From Phaseolus vulgaris (lineage: Eukaryota; Streptophyta; Magnoliopsida; Fabales; Fabaceae), in the NCBI RefSeq assembly GCF_000499845.2, contig NC_023755.2:4330087-4394086 (forward strand): a DNA stretch of 64,000 nt. The letters are read 5' to 3'. Of the stretch, positions 47,487 to 58,970 are shown one piece after another. The notes under the pieces were generated by a model, which saw only the letters and a program-made list of their open reading frames with translations, was not told the DNA's origin and did not search any database. How positions within the stretch are numbered: position 1 is the first letter of the stretch; each line of letters opens with the position of its first letter. The translations under genes and the position numbers were made by a program.

Positions 47487-48950
47487 TTTTTTTATTTTTT
47501 TATTTTTTTTATAAAGTTTTCGTGTTAGGCATCACTATGCAACTTGACATCTCAGCTAAGCTGACACTTCAAGTAACAACAATCATCTGCCATCACATGA
47601 AAAAAAAATATTATTAAAAAAAGAAAAAAGAAAGAAAATACAAAAATATGGGGGGACTAGACCAAAACTCATATGTACACAAACGATACATAGGTCGATT
47701 ATACCTATTCATAAAGAATTCTAAGAACAGACTAGCTGGGAGTCTATTATACCAATGAAATGATTATCTATGAATAAATTCTAAATTAGCCAACTTATCA
47801 GCACACGCATTCCCTTCACGAAAAATATGAGTTACCCTAAATCTGATTGTCCCACAAAAATTAAGACAAGTATTCCATCGATTCTGAAGCATCCACGGAA
47901 CATTAGTCCTAGCAGTAAACGCAGCACAAACCATGACAGAATCACATTCAAGCCATACATTAGTAAGTCCCATTTTTTGAGCTTCCTTCATAACATGTAT
48001 AATTCCATAAAACTCAGCAACCAAAGCAGTTTGAACTTCAAGAAACGCTGAAAAAGCACCAATAAATTCTCCCATACTCCCACGAAAAATACCTCCACAA
48101 GTAGCAAGACCAGGATACCCCCTAGCAGCCCCATCAGTATTAATTTTGACCCAGCCTGGTGAAGGAAATTCCCATCTAATAGGAAGAGGACGAAGAACTT
48201 TACCACTACGGGTCTTAATACCGAAAAACTTAATCACGTTGAAGTCCAATATATCATTCTTCATTGAAGCTTTAGACGAATTTCCCACTAGACAAGTTAA
48301 ATCTTTAATTATCGAAATAGCCTTAGAAACCCCAATCTTATCCTGAAATCTAGCATAATTCCTCATACGCCATATCATCCATATAGAAAAGGTTATCACT
48401 GCAAGCTTAATCAATTTAACCAAAGGACTACCATCACTCTTAATAAAAGAAAGTAGATCATCCTTATTAGAGAAATGAGAAGTAAGAAAAATTTGTCGAA
48501 CCCAACTCCAAATATGCAATGCGTTAGAACATTCAAAAAATAGATGTTGAATAGATTCCTCTTGCTTTTCACAAAGCGAACACATAAAACATATATGCAA
48601 ACCCTTATTCTGAATATGTTGATCTGTAGGAAGTCGCCCATGAAAAATTTTCCAGAGTACTAGAGTTTTGGAAGGCGGAATAGATGAAGACCAAATGAAT
48701 TTACCCCAACCACCTTGAACTCCTGGTTCCAAGAAAAAAGTCCTAGCCGATTTAAGAGTGAAACGATCAGACTCATTTAGAATCCAATTAGGAATATCTT
48801 GTTCCTCTCTAATCATGATATGATTAAAAAAATGAGGCATCTGCTGTAAAGAGAAGGGAATATTCCAATCACAACCTGTTCAAAATTGAGATACTATATC
48901 CGGAATGCTAACACCATCAGATAACCCTGCAATATTTGCTAAAGAAGTGA
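47487..48950 (-). mobile_element. 5'-truncated LINE with RNase H domain
   Basis: Minus-strand copy ending in an A-rich tail (complement of 47487-47511) after a ~250-bp 3' UTR. Coding similarity runs from about 48950 down. The reverse transcriptase is missing. A second copy of the same family's 3' end lies at 18240-18662. Confidence 0.85.
47764..48840 (-). CDS. LINE ORF2 C-terminus: zf-RVT and RNase H
   Basis: A 358-codon frame; the upstream sequence reads on in frame (LSDGVSIPDIVSQF, a TGA stop, then GCDWNIPFSLQQ), so the ATG is internal to the old ORF2. Residues ~47-105 are zf-RVT: WGKFIWSSSIPPSKTLVLWK, CSLCEKQEESIQHLFFEC. Residues ~225-358 are an RNase H1-like domain with all acidic residues in place: Asp236 in INTDGAA, Glu276 in AEFYGI, Asp300 in LECDS, plus His338 and Asp348 in HIFREGNACADKLA. 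The RNase H is the type acquired by one group of plant L1 elements. The reading frame is open over this part, although the copy is incomplete and has a stop just upstream. Confidence 0.85.
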   Translation of the reverse strand: MPHFFNHIMIREEQDIPNWILNESDRFTLKSARTFFLEPGVQGGWGKFIWSSSIPPSKTLVLWKIFHGRLPTDQHIQNKGLHICFMCSLCEKQEESIQHLFFECSNALHIWSWVRQIFLTSHFSNKDDLLSFIKSDGSPLVKLIKLAVITFSIWMIWRMRNYARFQDKIGVSKAISIIKDLTCLVGNSSKASMKNDILDFNVIKFFGIKTRSGKVLRPLPIRWEFPSPGWVKINTDGAARGYPGLATCGGIFRGSMGEFIGAFSAFLEVQTALVAEFYGIIHVMKEAQKMGLTNVWLECDSVMVCAAFTARTNVPWMLQNRWNTCLNFCGTIRFRVTHIFREGNACADKLANLEFIHR

Positions 48951-50500
48951 CTATGTAGGAACTTTTAACATATTCTAAGTTGTGAAAATAACAAACTTTG
49001 TTTCTATATTACATGTTATTAATTTTAATTAAGCTAATTATTTGCCAATAATATATGGTTGCTTACAAAAATAATAATAGTATAGATAGTTCATTACACT
49101 TTTCACTACAAATTTGTTTTTTAAATTTTTTTAATCTTAAAAATACTCTGAAAAAGGTCCTCTAAACATATTAATATAATTTGTTTTTCTGTGCATTACA
49201 TTCCAACTTGGTAGTAACCAGACTTATATTCTAGTATTATTGGAATCTTATACAAGTAAAACTATTTAATTTAGACTGGTTAAAAGATTAGTTAAGTTTA
49301 TTTAATTACTATGATTCTATATTAAATAACTATATTTTTAAAATTATTATTCCTTAATTATATTTATCAGAAATATATGCAAATTTGAATATAAAATATT
49401 TATATTTATTTATAAAATAATAGCATTAAACATAATTAATTAACTGGATTTTATTTATATTTAAGTTCTTCATTTTGTATATCCAAATTTAAAAGAACTA
49501 CTAGTTAAGACATTAAAATGAAAATGATTTATTAAAATTTATATAAAATATATTTAAAAAATCAGATAACATTTTCTATGCTTTTTAATAAAAAAATAAC
49601 CTCTTAATTTCTCAATTAATATCCGAAAACACAAGTTAATATTTGCTATTTTTTTTCAAATAAAATGTTATCTTAATTGGTAAGCGTTAGATCCAATTTT
49701 TATTTATTTATTTACTTATTTATTTAAGAGAGGTTGTTTTTGTATTTTCACCCTGCTTATTAAGTGATAATTTTCTTTTCTAAGAAATAAATTGTGGATT
49801 GAGAAAAAAAAGAAATTTTGAAGAATTTATTTATATAAAATTATAGTTAGATACTTATTAATACAATCGTGTTTTCGCTTCTATGTGTACACATTTTTAT
49901 ATATCAGAAAAAATTATAATTTTAAAAAATAAAATATGAATAATTTTGTAAGAATAAATTGAGAATTTGCATAAATATTTTTGAGTTAAAGAGTTATACA
50001 TTTACTTTTGATTGAAGAGACTGTACAGTTATATATTTCACTAAATATTGTTTTAATTTAATAAAATATAAATTTATTTAATTGAAAAAATAAAAAAATT
50101 ATCATCGTGGTATATATAATGTTTAATGAAGTAAATATTGTTTTTAATTTTACAGTTATTTGGGTTCTATAATCGTACGAAGGCATAGATTTTGATTTAA
50201 AATAAAATAAAAACTATTAGTTCTTCAAAATTTTAAAATTAATTAATTTAAATTCCCTATTAATCATTCAAAATTAGATAATATTACATAAAATATTAAG
50301 TGTATATATGCAATATATATTATTATGACAAATATGTTAATATTTTTTTTATCAATAATGAAATGATATATTAATTATCGATAATTAAATCTGTAATTAA
50401 AATTTTGTAAAATTTAAAATCATTCATAAAAAAATGATCGGAAATAAAAGTATATAGTTAAACGTTGCTTTCATTATAAGTTCTTGCAGGAGTTATTATT
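48951..50500. other. AT-rich intergenic DNA
   Basis: No gene is recognised. Confidence 0.6.
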
Positions 50501-50550
50501 GAACTAAGTAAAAACCTTATTCTTCATTGGCATGCACCACACCGTGTTGC

Positions 50551-50556
50551 CACGTG
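50551..50556. promoter_or_regulatory. G-box upstream of the transporter gene
   Basis: CACGTG in the context GCCACGTGGCA, a perfect palindrome about 200 bp before the probable TATA box. bHLH and bZIP factors bind such sites in plants. A role here is inferred. Confidence 0.5.
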
Positions 50557-50751
50557 GCATTGGGATCCGATGAAGTATGTTACACGTCAAAGGTGGGGGA
50601 CATTGTTGTCATTTTAGACAGTTTATGTGTTCTATGGCTTTTTAACTCCCTGTTCCCACCGAACACACGCACCGTTCAACCGCACACAAACGTTTCAGCA
50701 AAGCGAAGGCTCCTGAACAGGACAAACTGCTATTGATTGAGAACATAATAT

Positions 50752-50759
50752 CTATAAAT
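50752..50759 (+). promoter_or_regulatory. Probable TATA box of the transporter gene
   Basis: CTATAAAT, about 510 bp before the start codon. The leader is probably split, because a CAG acceptor at 51219-51221 lies 41 bases before the ATG. The donor of that leader intron could not be decided. Confidence 0.45.
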
Positions 50760-51262
50760 TTTATATGTATAACATACTATTTCCAGTTCTATGGATAGGT
50801 TGCGTTGTGGATATCGTTAACTAGTTGAGATATCTTCATTTCTCCACAAAGAGTTTTCAAGTCACCATCTTGGGGTTCTTTCCTCTGTTTTATCCAACTT
50901 GGGTTCCGTATTTGGGTTCTTTGGTTTGTCAGACTGTGAAAAGGACGTGCTTTTCATAATGGGGTGCTTTTGCTAGCTTCGCTTATTGTTTCTGTATGTG
51001 ATCACAAATCATCTCGTGGAATTGCTGCATTTTTTCTTTGAATGTTTTGAATTTTGTGTTCTGAGATTCTGGGTGTTGAAAAAGGTGGGGTTTTTGTTGC
51101 TTCTCAATCACGTGTGAATTTTTCTGCCAATTCAGGGTGGTGTGTGAGAGTGCATTTGATGGTATTTTCCAATGGTTGTGTTGTGTATTGAAAGCTTAAG
51201 TCTTCCATATATTCCTTGCAGGTTTATTATATTTGGTAATAGCTCTCATTAAGGGCCCTACA

Positions 51263-54200
51263 ATGGGAACTATCATTGAAGCAGATGACACATATACCAG
51301 GATCCTAGGAAGATGGCCTATTTTTTATTATGGAATGGGACACATGCTCAATGACATAACTGCAGCTTGTTGGTTCACCTATTTATTATTGTTCTTGACA
51401 GATATTGGACTTTCACCAAGGTGCCTTTAAGTTTTTTTTTTCCATTTATCAACTAGTTTGGCTAATTTTTGTCTAATTGCTTGTTGATTGATGTAACTGA
51501 AAGTTGAAAATTAGAAAGAGTTGGAAATTCAGTCAAGATTTGGTACAAATCCAATTGATAGGTTGGGTGGAAGCAACCTGGTATGCTTTGGTCTTACTCT
51601 TATCCAGTAAAGAACTGACATATTTAAACTATTGTACAATGTTCAAAATTGATGGACAAGCATATTAGTTTTATAAATTGTATTAGCAACTATTCCATAA
51701 AAGATAAAAGAGAGATACTTGGTACCAACAAGGTGTGGTTGATTGACTTCAGTTGGCATATATGGTTTAGTTTTGGTCTGTAGAGAACATACTGTGGGCT
51801 GAACTATGTCATGTTACCTTGGACTAGGTGTAGCCATGTTAGAAGCAACTTAGTGGTGTGACTGAGAGTATCTCTTTGGTTTTTCTTATTGTTCGATAAT
51901 ATTTTCCTGTACCAAGTTTCGTTATCTGCATTTCTGTAGAACTAGTTCTACCATACTATGACCTTTTCTACATCTTAGGTTGCTTCTACTGATATCTATA
52001 TATCCTGCTATAGAAAATAAAAGGAGACAGAACAAATCACTTATTGATGGCTAAATAAAAACAGTTAACATAGGAGGTAGTAAAAATACAATTTCAAGAA
52101 CCACGGAGAGTGTCAATTCACTTGATAAATAACTGATACCCCTTCACCTCAAAAGCCCATTTTCCCCAAGACTCAAATAGAAAATCCCAATTAACTTGCA
52201 CCCAGATACGAATCACATATTTTCTTCCTCCTTATGTACACCTCAGCCACTCGGTCATATTTGGATCTGCCACAACATTAGTAGGTCCATCTTGAGCAGA
52301 CCTACCAAATGCTCCAATAATTTTGGACAAACATATGATAAATGATTTTCGAGACATAAAATGCATTCAATTTGCACCACCTGACTTGGTAAAAAAACAA
52401 GTATTTTTTTGATAAAAATCTGTTGGATGCTTCCAAATTTTTTTATTTTTTTATTGACATTTCTTTGCTGCTCAATTTCATAGGAATGCGGCTGCTGTGA
52501 TGCTTTCAGGTCAAGTGGCTGATGGATTTGCCACCATATTTATTGGTGAACTGGTATTTAAGCCTTATTTTCTCTGTTCTTTCTAGGGAAATATTTCACA
52601 TGCTTCTTATATATCACATTCATCTGGCTTCGTTTTTTTTTTTTTTTTATACCCTTGTGTCGGGGGAGGGAGGTGGCTCTTACTGTGTATAGGTTTAGCC
52701 TGCGTAATAACTGAGTAACCATATTTTTTTGTTTTGGAGATAAAGCTGAGTTTACTTGATGGTTTTCTTCATACCTGATATTATCTGATAAACCTTCACT
52801 CTATGATAAAACAGTCAAATTTACTGCATTTCTTCACTTCTTTCATTCAAATACATTTAATCTTCGTCTAGTTGCTAATTTTATCTAGCAATAACAAATA
52901 GAATCTAAGAAAGTTAAAAGTAAGTAATTCTGTGCTTCAGACCTTATTTTGATTGACATGATAATTTTGTTCGGCTTGCTTGACAGATAGATAGATTTGG
53001 ACACTTCAAGATATGGCATGGTGCCGGATCTGTATTGGTGGCTATTTCATTTTCTTCTGTTTTTGGGGTTTGTTTACCTTGTAAAATGTTTAGTTCCAAT
53101 TCACCCACTTTTGAAACTGTGAGTTACAGCATATTTGCAGCAATCTTCAACGTGGGCTGGGCTGCTACTCAGGTTTCGCACATGTAATAATTTCATCTAA
53201 TTTATATTTTTTCGATTTGATGCCAAAAAAATATATAACTGTAAGTTTGAATTTCAAAATAGAAGTGGTTTACTTGGTGATGTTGTTGGCATACTGACTG
53301 AAACAATGATGTTTGATTTTTGTAATTTCATCTTTAATTGCTAGAGGTAAATGCCACTTTAGTAACCAAGTCTCAGAATGATATGAAGCAATATTCATTT
53401 ATAAACCAAGTAGCACCAGCGAACTCTAATCTGATAATTTACATAGATAAAAGAAGAATCTAATGAAAAAGGCACAGGTTTCTAGCCCTTCAAGTTAGCA
53501 TAAACTCACAAGTGTCTGATAATTTACATGGATAAAAGAAGAGTCTAACGAAAAAGGCACAGGTTTCTAGCCCTTCAAGTTAGCATAAGCTCACAAGTGT
53601 CTTTTTTTACTGTTCTTTTGAAGGTCCATGGTGAGTTGCATCACGCTGAACTCTACAAGCAGAGTGGCACTGGCTAGCTGTCGCAATGCTTTTACCATGG
53701 TAAGCTTTCTAGTGAACTTTCCTTATAAGTCAATAGATTAATATTAATTACTAATGTATGTGATTAATTCTCTTTACAAGGTTGCCAACTTGAGTCTGTA
53801 TGCAGTTGCTTTGATAGTATTCAGTGTCATTGATGGAAAAACACCTACCGATGTTCAAAATCAGGTATGTATGATAGTAATTATTTGGATTCATTCTTAA
53901 TCATCAATACTCAAGCATAATCACTTTGTTATTCCTTCAAATGAGCAGTATCGTTGGATTGCATATCTGTCTATTTTTATTGGATGCTGCTTTGCGAGCA
54001 TATTTCATCTTGCAACCAAAGAGCCCAGGTGTGCTTCTCGACTTCTGTCATTATCCTAGGATCAAAACCTTTTTTCTGCTCACAAACTATAGTAGGTATA
54101 CCTTAGTATGGAAAGATGATCTTGTACATACTATTTACATTATCAAGATGGTATATGTGTGAGAGGTAGATATGAGGGGCAAAAAAAATACTTGAATTGC

Positions 54201-55877
54201 CCCTTTACAGCCAGGTTAATTGAAAGTATTAAAAATGTCATCAGCTACCTTGTAGAGAAGTTGTGAAAGCAAAGGTGAACTTAACTTATAATAGTAAAAC
54301 TTCAACCAAACAATTCATGCAAGTCAATTATATAATTGAGTGATTTTCTTTTGTTTTCTTCATAGATTAAAGGTGGGTGTACATGGAAAGGTTCATGCAA
54401 GGATTTCATGGGACTATTGGTTCAAGAGAATTTTGTATTACCAGGTTGCTCTAATTTACGTAATCACAAGATTGGTTCTCAACGTTTCACAGGTTAGCAC
54501 AGTTTCTTTCTTTCTTTCATATTTGTATTCTTGGAAGAGGATCGGCTTAATATATGTTAAGGTTATGCTGTATGTTGGATATAGTGTATGAGGAAGACAC
54601 TTTCAGAAGCATAACTGAAACTTCACTCTTGCATTTGAATTTCCAACAAAACATGATAATATGGTATATGAATGGATATCTTGATACCAAAATGGCTTTT
54701 TTTTTTCAGGCGTACCTTGCCTTTTTTGTCATCAATGATCTTCAAATGGCCCAATCAGCCAAAGCTTTGGTACTCCACAAATTTTGTCCATTGAGCTTTA
54801 CATAAGTTTGAGCAATGGCATGGCTGATTTCACTGTCTTATGATGTTTGGCACAGGTTCCTGCTCTCATATACATCTGCAGCTTCGTTGTATCGCTATTG
54901 TTGCAGGTTTCCTCATTGAATAAGTATCCTTGATGGATATCTTTCTGCAATAAATTTCCATATTTTCAATCTCCGATTCCACTGTAAAATAAGTCTATGA
55001 CCTTTGTAGGAGATTGCATGGACTGGCCGAATGCTCAAGGTCTATTACTCTGCTGGATGCATTCTTTGGACTTTTTGTGGGGCAGTGATCCTTCTTTTGA
55101 GTGCAAATATGAGTTATGTAATGTACATAGTGTCAGTATTTATCGGCATAGCAAATGCTCTCATGATGGTAAGATGTGATCTTTACTTGACTAAATTGAC
55201 AGAAGTAGAAGAAATATGTATATCTTGTTTTCTACATTTTGAAGCCCATTTCTCTACTGGTATCTTTGTCTCCCCCACCTGTAATGGGGGATTTGGCACA
55301 TAAAGGAAAGTTATTTAGAACTTTTTGGGGTTGATGCTTACTTGGTTCAAGTTTTTTAACCCTCTGTAATTTACGTAGTATTAAAAGTTCATGGTAGTCA
55401 CAGTTTAAACTACTATGATCTAGTTTTATAATGTGTACATTTCCATTGATTTTTTTAACAGGTAACTGGAGTAAGCATGCAGAATTTTCTCATTGGAGAG
55501 AACCTTAATGGTTGTGCATTTGTTGTTGGATCATTGAGCTTTTTGGACAAGATTTCATGCGGGCTTGCTTTATATGTTCTTCAGTCAAACCAAAGTAAGT
55601 CTTTCAAATTTCTTTTAGGCTAAATATTCGGTTCAGTACATTTTCCAATAGTAATTTCCAAGAAGCACCTTAGCATTGTTACTAGTTATTTTATATTGTT
55701 CATATCATGAATGCAGATATCTCTTCAGAGCTTGAGGGAACACAGTTTCCCTTCTCAGTTACCAGATATGGTTTGGGTCTTGTTCCTGCAATATGTTCAG
55801 TAACTGGGGTGATAGTAACTTACACAATGGATTTCCACAATCCTTCCAAGTCTTTGACAGCACCACTATTAGTCTAG
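51263..55877 (+). CDS. MFSD12-like transporter of the major facilitator superfamily
   Basis: Twelve coding exons join in phase to 451 residues: 51263-51420, 52484-52553, 52987-53183, 53624-53699, 53781-53864, 53949-54028, 54366-54492, 54710-54769, 54856-54906, 55010-55168, 55462-55594 and 55717-55877 (TAG). All introns are GT-AG. The N-terminus has ILGRWPIFYYGMGHMLND and WFTYLLLFL, the opening of the MFSD12/MFS_2 (GPH-type) group, then the loop DGFATIFIGELIDRFG. About twelve hydrophobic segments follow, for example VANLSLYAVALIVFSV, VPALIYICSFVVSLLL and YGLGLVPAICSVTGV. Human MFSD12 imports cysteine into lysosomes and melanosomes; the substrate of plant relatives is unknown, and a vacuolar location is only inference. 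The ATG was chosen because it follows a splice acceptor closely and starts the conserved block. No frameshift or stop is seen. A recent-looking 85-bp duplication lies in intron 3. Confidence 0.9.
53431..53601 (+). repeat. Tandem duplication of 85 bp in intron 3
   Basis: Two copies of CTGATAATTTACAT...AACTCACAAGTGT, starting at 53431 and 53516. They differ at four or five bases. Confidence 0.85.
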
Positions 55878-56366
55878 CTCTCTCACTCAACATAATCATT
55901 TACCTTTCTCTAACACACAAGCTATACCATAGGAATATTCAAACACTACTCAAAATGTTCTCTTCAGACATATATTTATTAAATTCTTATTCATTATAAC
56001 AAATACTGCTTCAAATGTATATAAAGTGTACACATTTGATTAGATATTCTACTATTACACTTTCTATCAACGTTCATAGTGTGGTAGAAGTTCTTCTGTT
56101 AATCTTTGGTTTTACATCTTATTTTAATTTATGAATAGTCAAATGGTTTGTAGAATTTTAATGCAAGTATGAAATTAAAATAAACATTTGGAGAATTTTT
56201 TTATTTCTCCTACTGTTTAATTTGTTACATTTTTCATGTATTGTGAATTTTTTTATGAAATAAAACTAGTTTTTGTACGAATTTTCACTTTCTATTATAT
56301 ACTATAATATATTTTTAATTTTTAAAATTATTTTATATGTGTATTTAAATATGTATGAACAATCAT

Positions 56367-56402
<36 letters not shown>

Positions 56403-57090
56403 TTAATTTACAAAATATATGTTAATAGAATACTTTTTGCTGATCACGTCTTTTATTAGTTGGTTTTACAAAGACACTAATTTTACCCTTAAAATAAAGG
56501 GCATTTAAGTTTTAGATTTGTAAAAAGGATTAAAAAGGTGAAATTATAATGTTGAATTTGTCAAAATTGGTAGAATACAAAAGATGAATTGTGTTTTGAA
56601 AATGTTGGAGAAAACAGTGTTTGATGAAATATAGTCAGCCGCAGTTTTAATTTGACATTTGCACTGTTAATTTCAACTATTTGTAAAAAATAGCTGGGTC
56701 AGACCTGCTCAAAAAATGATAAAATAAAATTTTTGAACTAACCGATACAAACAATTTTTATTTATTTATTATTAGTAATATTATTGATAATAATAACATT
56801 ATTATTAGTGTTACGTGGTCAAATCCACTCTAGTTTTTATTTACTTTTTGTTTCCGTTTAATTTGACTGTTCTAGATTTTTTTTTAACGTCCGTGAATGG
56901 TCGACGCATTACCACGTATAAACGTGAATTTTCTTTTGTCTTTGTGTTTGGTTTTTACCGACTTTACTTTATTACTTTATTATTTCTTTATAGTGAATGC
57001 TTTTTTTTTAAATCTCGCTTAAAAATACTCATATTCTTTGGTTAACTGTATTTTGATAATTTGCAATTAGATAGAAGGATTGATACAAAG
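55878..57090. other. 3' UTR of the transporter gene and intergenic DNA
   Basis: After the stop the sequence becomes AT-rich. A TA microsatellite lies at about 56370-56398. The frame at 56815-57045 has no domain and is not supported. Confidence 0.55.
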
Positions 57091-57240
57091 CATTTAGTTT
57101 TTTAAAATATAATTTAAATATACACAAATATATATATATATATATAATATTTTTTACAGGAAAAACATTTAGTTTTTTAAAATATAATTTAAATATACAC
57201 AAATATATATATATATATATATAATATTTTTTACAGGAAG
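57091..57240 (+). repeat. Tandem duplication of 75 bp containing a TA run
   Basis: Copies start at 57091 and 57166 with CATTTAGTTTTTTAAAATA and end TTTTTTACAGGAA. Each includes a TATATA stretch. The short minus-strand frame over it repeats itself and is not a gene. Confidence 0.85.
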
Positions 57241-57607
57241 ATGGTAAAAAATAAATTTCTTTTATAAATATTTTTTTGGTGCTATAATTATGCATAACCA
57301 ACTCTCTGCTAAGGTTTTTTAGGTTTTACAAAGCCTGGGCAGATTCAATTTGCTACTTTGTAAGGCTGTTTTTGGTTTAGTTTCAATAATATAATAAATG
57401 GATAAGAACTTCTTGAGATTTAAAAAGGCCCGTATCATTGTGATTTTACGTATGGATAATAAACATGTTTTTTTTTAAGAGATATTATTTCATTATCGAT
57501 ATTTTTGGCTGAATATTTTATGTATTGTGAACGTCACACTTTAATCATTTATGAGGATCTCTCAAAACAAGTACAGTTGCAGTCTTCTAAATAAGAACTT
57601 GTCAAAT

Positions 57608-58051
57608 CGTGAGTATACCATTAAGTTACAAAGGTTGTACCTATAAATAAGCTGTGAGTATACCATTAAGTTGCAGTTTTTGGTTCGGCAACTAAAGTGC
57701 CAATACAATAGCTTTTATGGCATAGCTGCTGGTTTTTTGGTTGCAGCTGGAATACCTTTTGATTGCGTTTCATTTTTTGTTATAGTTTTTTTCTGCTCTT
57801 CCTTTAAGTGTATTTTGCTTTTGGGAATAGGTGCTGCCAAAGTATTGGTGTAGTTCTAAGTTTTTGGGTGTGGTTATGTAGGTTAAACCACATTATGGTT
57901 GTATTATCTGTCTTTGTTGTATACGGGTTGGGATACCCCTGAAGTATCCTTTAATTTAATTTATTCATTGTTGATAAAAAAAAAACAAAGGTTGTACCTA
58001 TAAGTAAGCTGTGAGTATACCATTAAGTTACAAAGATTGTACCTATAAGTT
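57608..58051 (+). repeat. Three 45-bp tandem units split by a LINE fragment
   Basis: The unit GTGAGTATACCATTAAGTTA...TATAAATAAGCT starts at 57608 and 57653 and again at 58010. The second unit is interrupted after TTAAGTTGCAG (57676) and resumes at 57986 with CAAAGGTTGTACC. Confidence 0.8.
57677..57985 (+). mobile_element. LINE 3'-end fragment with poly(A)
   Basis: Its end, GTATACGGGTTGGGATACCCC...TTCATTGTTGATAAAAAAAAA, matches the end of the LINE at 20691-23649 (GTATACGGGTTTGGGACACCCC...TTCATTGCTGAT). Only about 300 bp of the element was inserted. The frame at 57671-57853 lies in this 3' UTR and is not a gene. Confidence 0.8.
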
Positions 58052-58599
58052 ATCTGGAATGATTGGGCGTGAAGCGTGTATGTGGCTTGTGTATGTGGCT
58101 TTTTAAGTTCGTCGTCAAATCTCAAGACTCAACTCTAAACAGACGGTGGAAACTACCAAGCTTCCTTCGAAGATAAGCAAATGAAAGACTTTTATAAAAA
58201 TTCTTGTAGAATCAAGAATGAAGTTTTGAAAATTCAAAAGAAGGTTACGAAAGGTTGAGACATTCCTAAAATGAGTTAATTATTTTTTTTTGATAAAAAA
58301 AGATATAATTAAAAATGTAAACATAAAGTTTATTACTATTAATTATATATTTTTATTTTAAGTAATCTGATTAGAATATTTGAGAAGAAAAAATATAATA
58401 ATTAATAGAAAAATTATGATATAAATTTTTAAAAGTTGTGAATTGATATAAAATAGAAAAATATTATTTAATTAGAATATGAATTTTGAAACACGTAAGA
58501 ATTTATTCATAAAATATATAATTACAAAATATAACAACTACATCTACCAAAGCACAAATAAATATTATTATTCTCAAAACACAAATAAATATTATTATT
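58052..58599. other. Intergenic DNA
   Basis: AT-rich. No gene is recognised. Confidence 0.5.
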
Positions 58600-58970
58600 C
58601 TCTAGACAAGGAAAACTATACTTCAATGACTAGTTAGAGGAAGACATTTTGATGCATCAATTCAAAGATTTCGAAGTAACGGTTAAAGAAGAGTATTGAT
58701 ATAAATTGAAGAACTCCTTGTAAAGAAATAAACAATCATTTACAAAGAATAAGATATTTAATTATTTCATTGTCTTTTAGGCATACAATATTCACATGTC
58801 TATCATAAGAATGTGGATACATAAGTTTATATACCTATTATTGAATGTAGACAACATATTAATAATATTTCAAAATAAGGTTCAGGTAAGAAATTTAAAG
58901 TCTTTATTTGATAGTGAATTTAAAATAAAGGATATGGATGCAATTGAGAAGATCTTAGGATAGAGATAAA
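58600..58970 (+). pseudogene. Old Ty1/copia reverse transcriptase fragment
   Basis: Broken frames follow the copia RT order: EEDILMHQFKDFEV, then KLKNSL (family [11 protein letters not shown]), then FIYLLLNVDNILI in place of [11 protein letters not shown], then NLKSLFDSEFKIKDMDAIEK and ILG. The two catalytic aspartates of YVDD read VDN, one of them lost, and several stops are present. No LTR is seen. It is a decayed fragment. Confidence 0.75.

Noticed and set aside
50527..50736. 69-codon frame upstream of the transporter
   Set aside because: Lies before the probable TATA box, holds the G-box palindrome, and has no domain features. More likely promoter.
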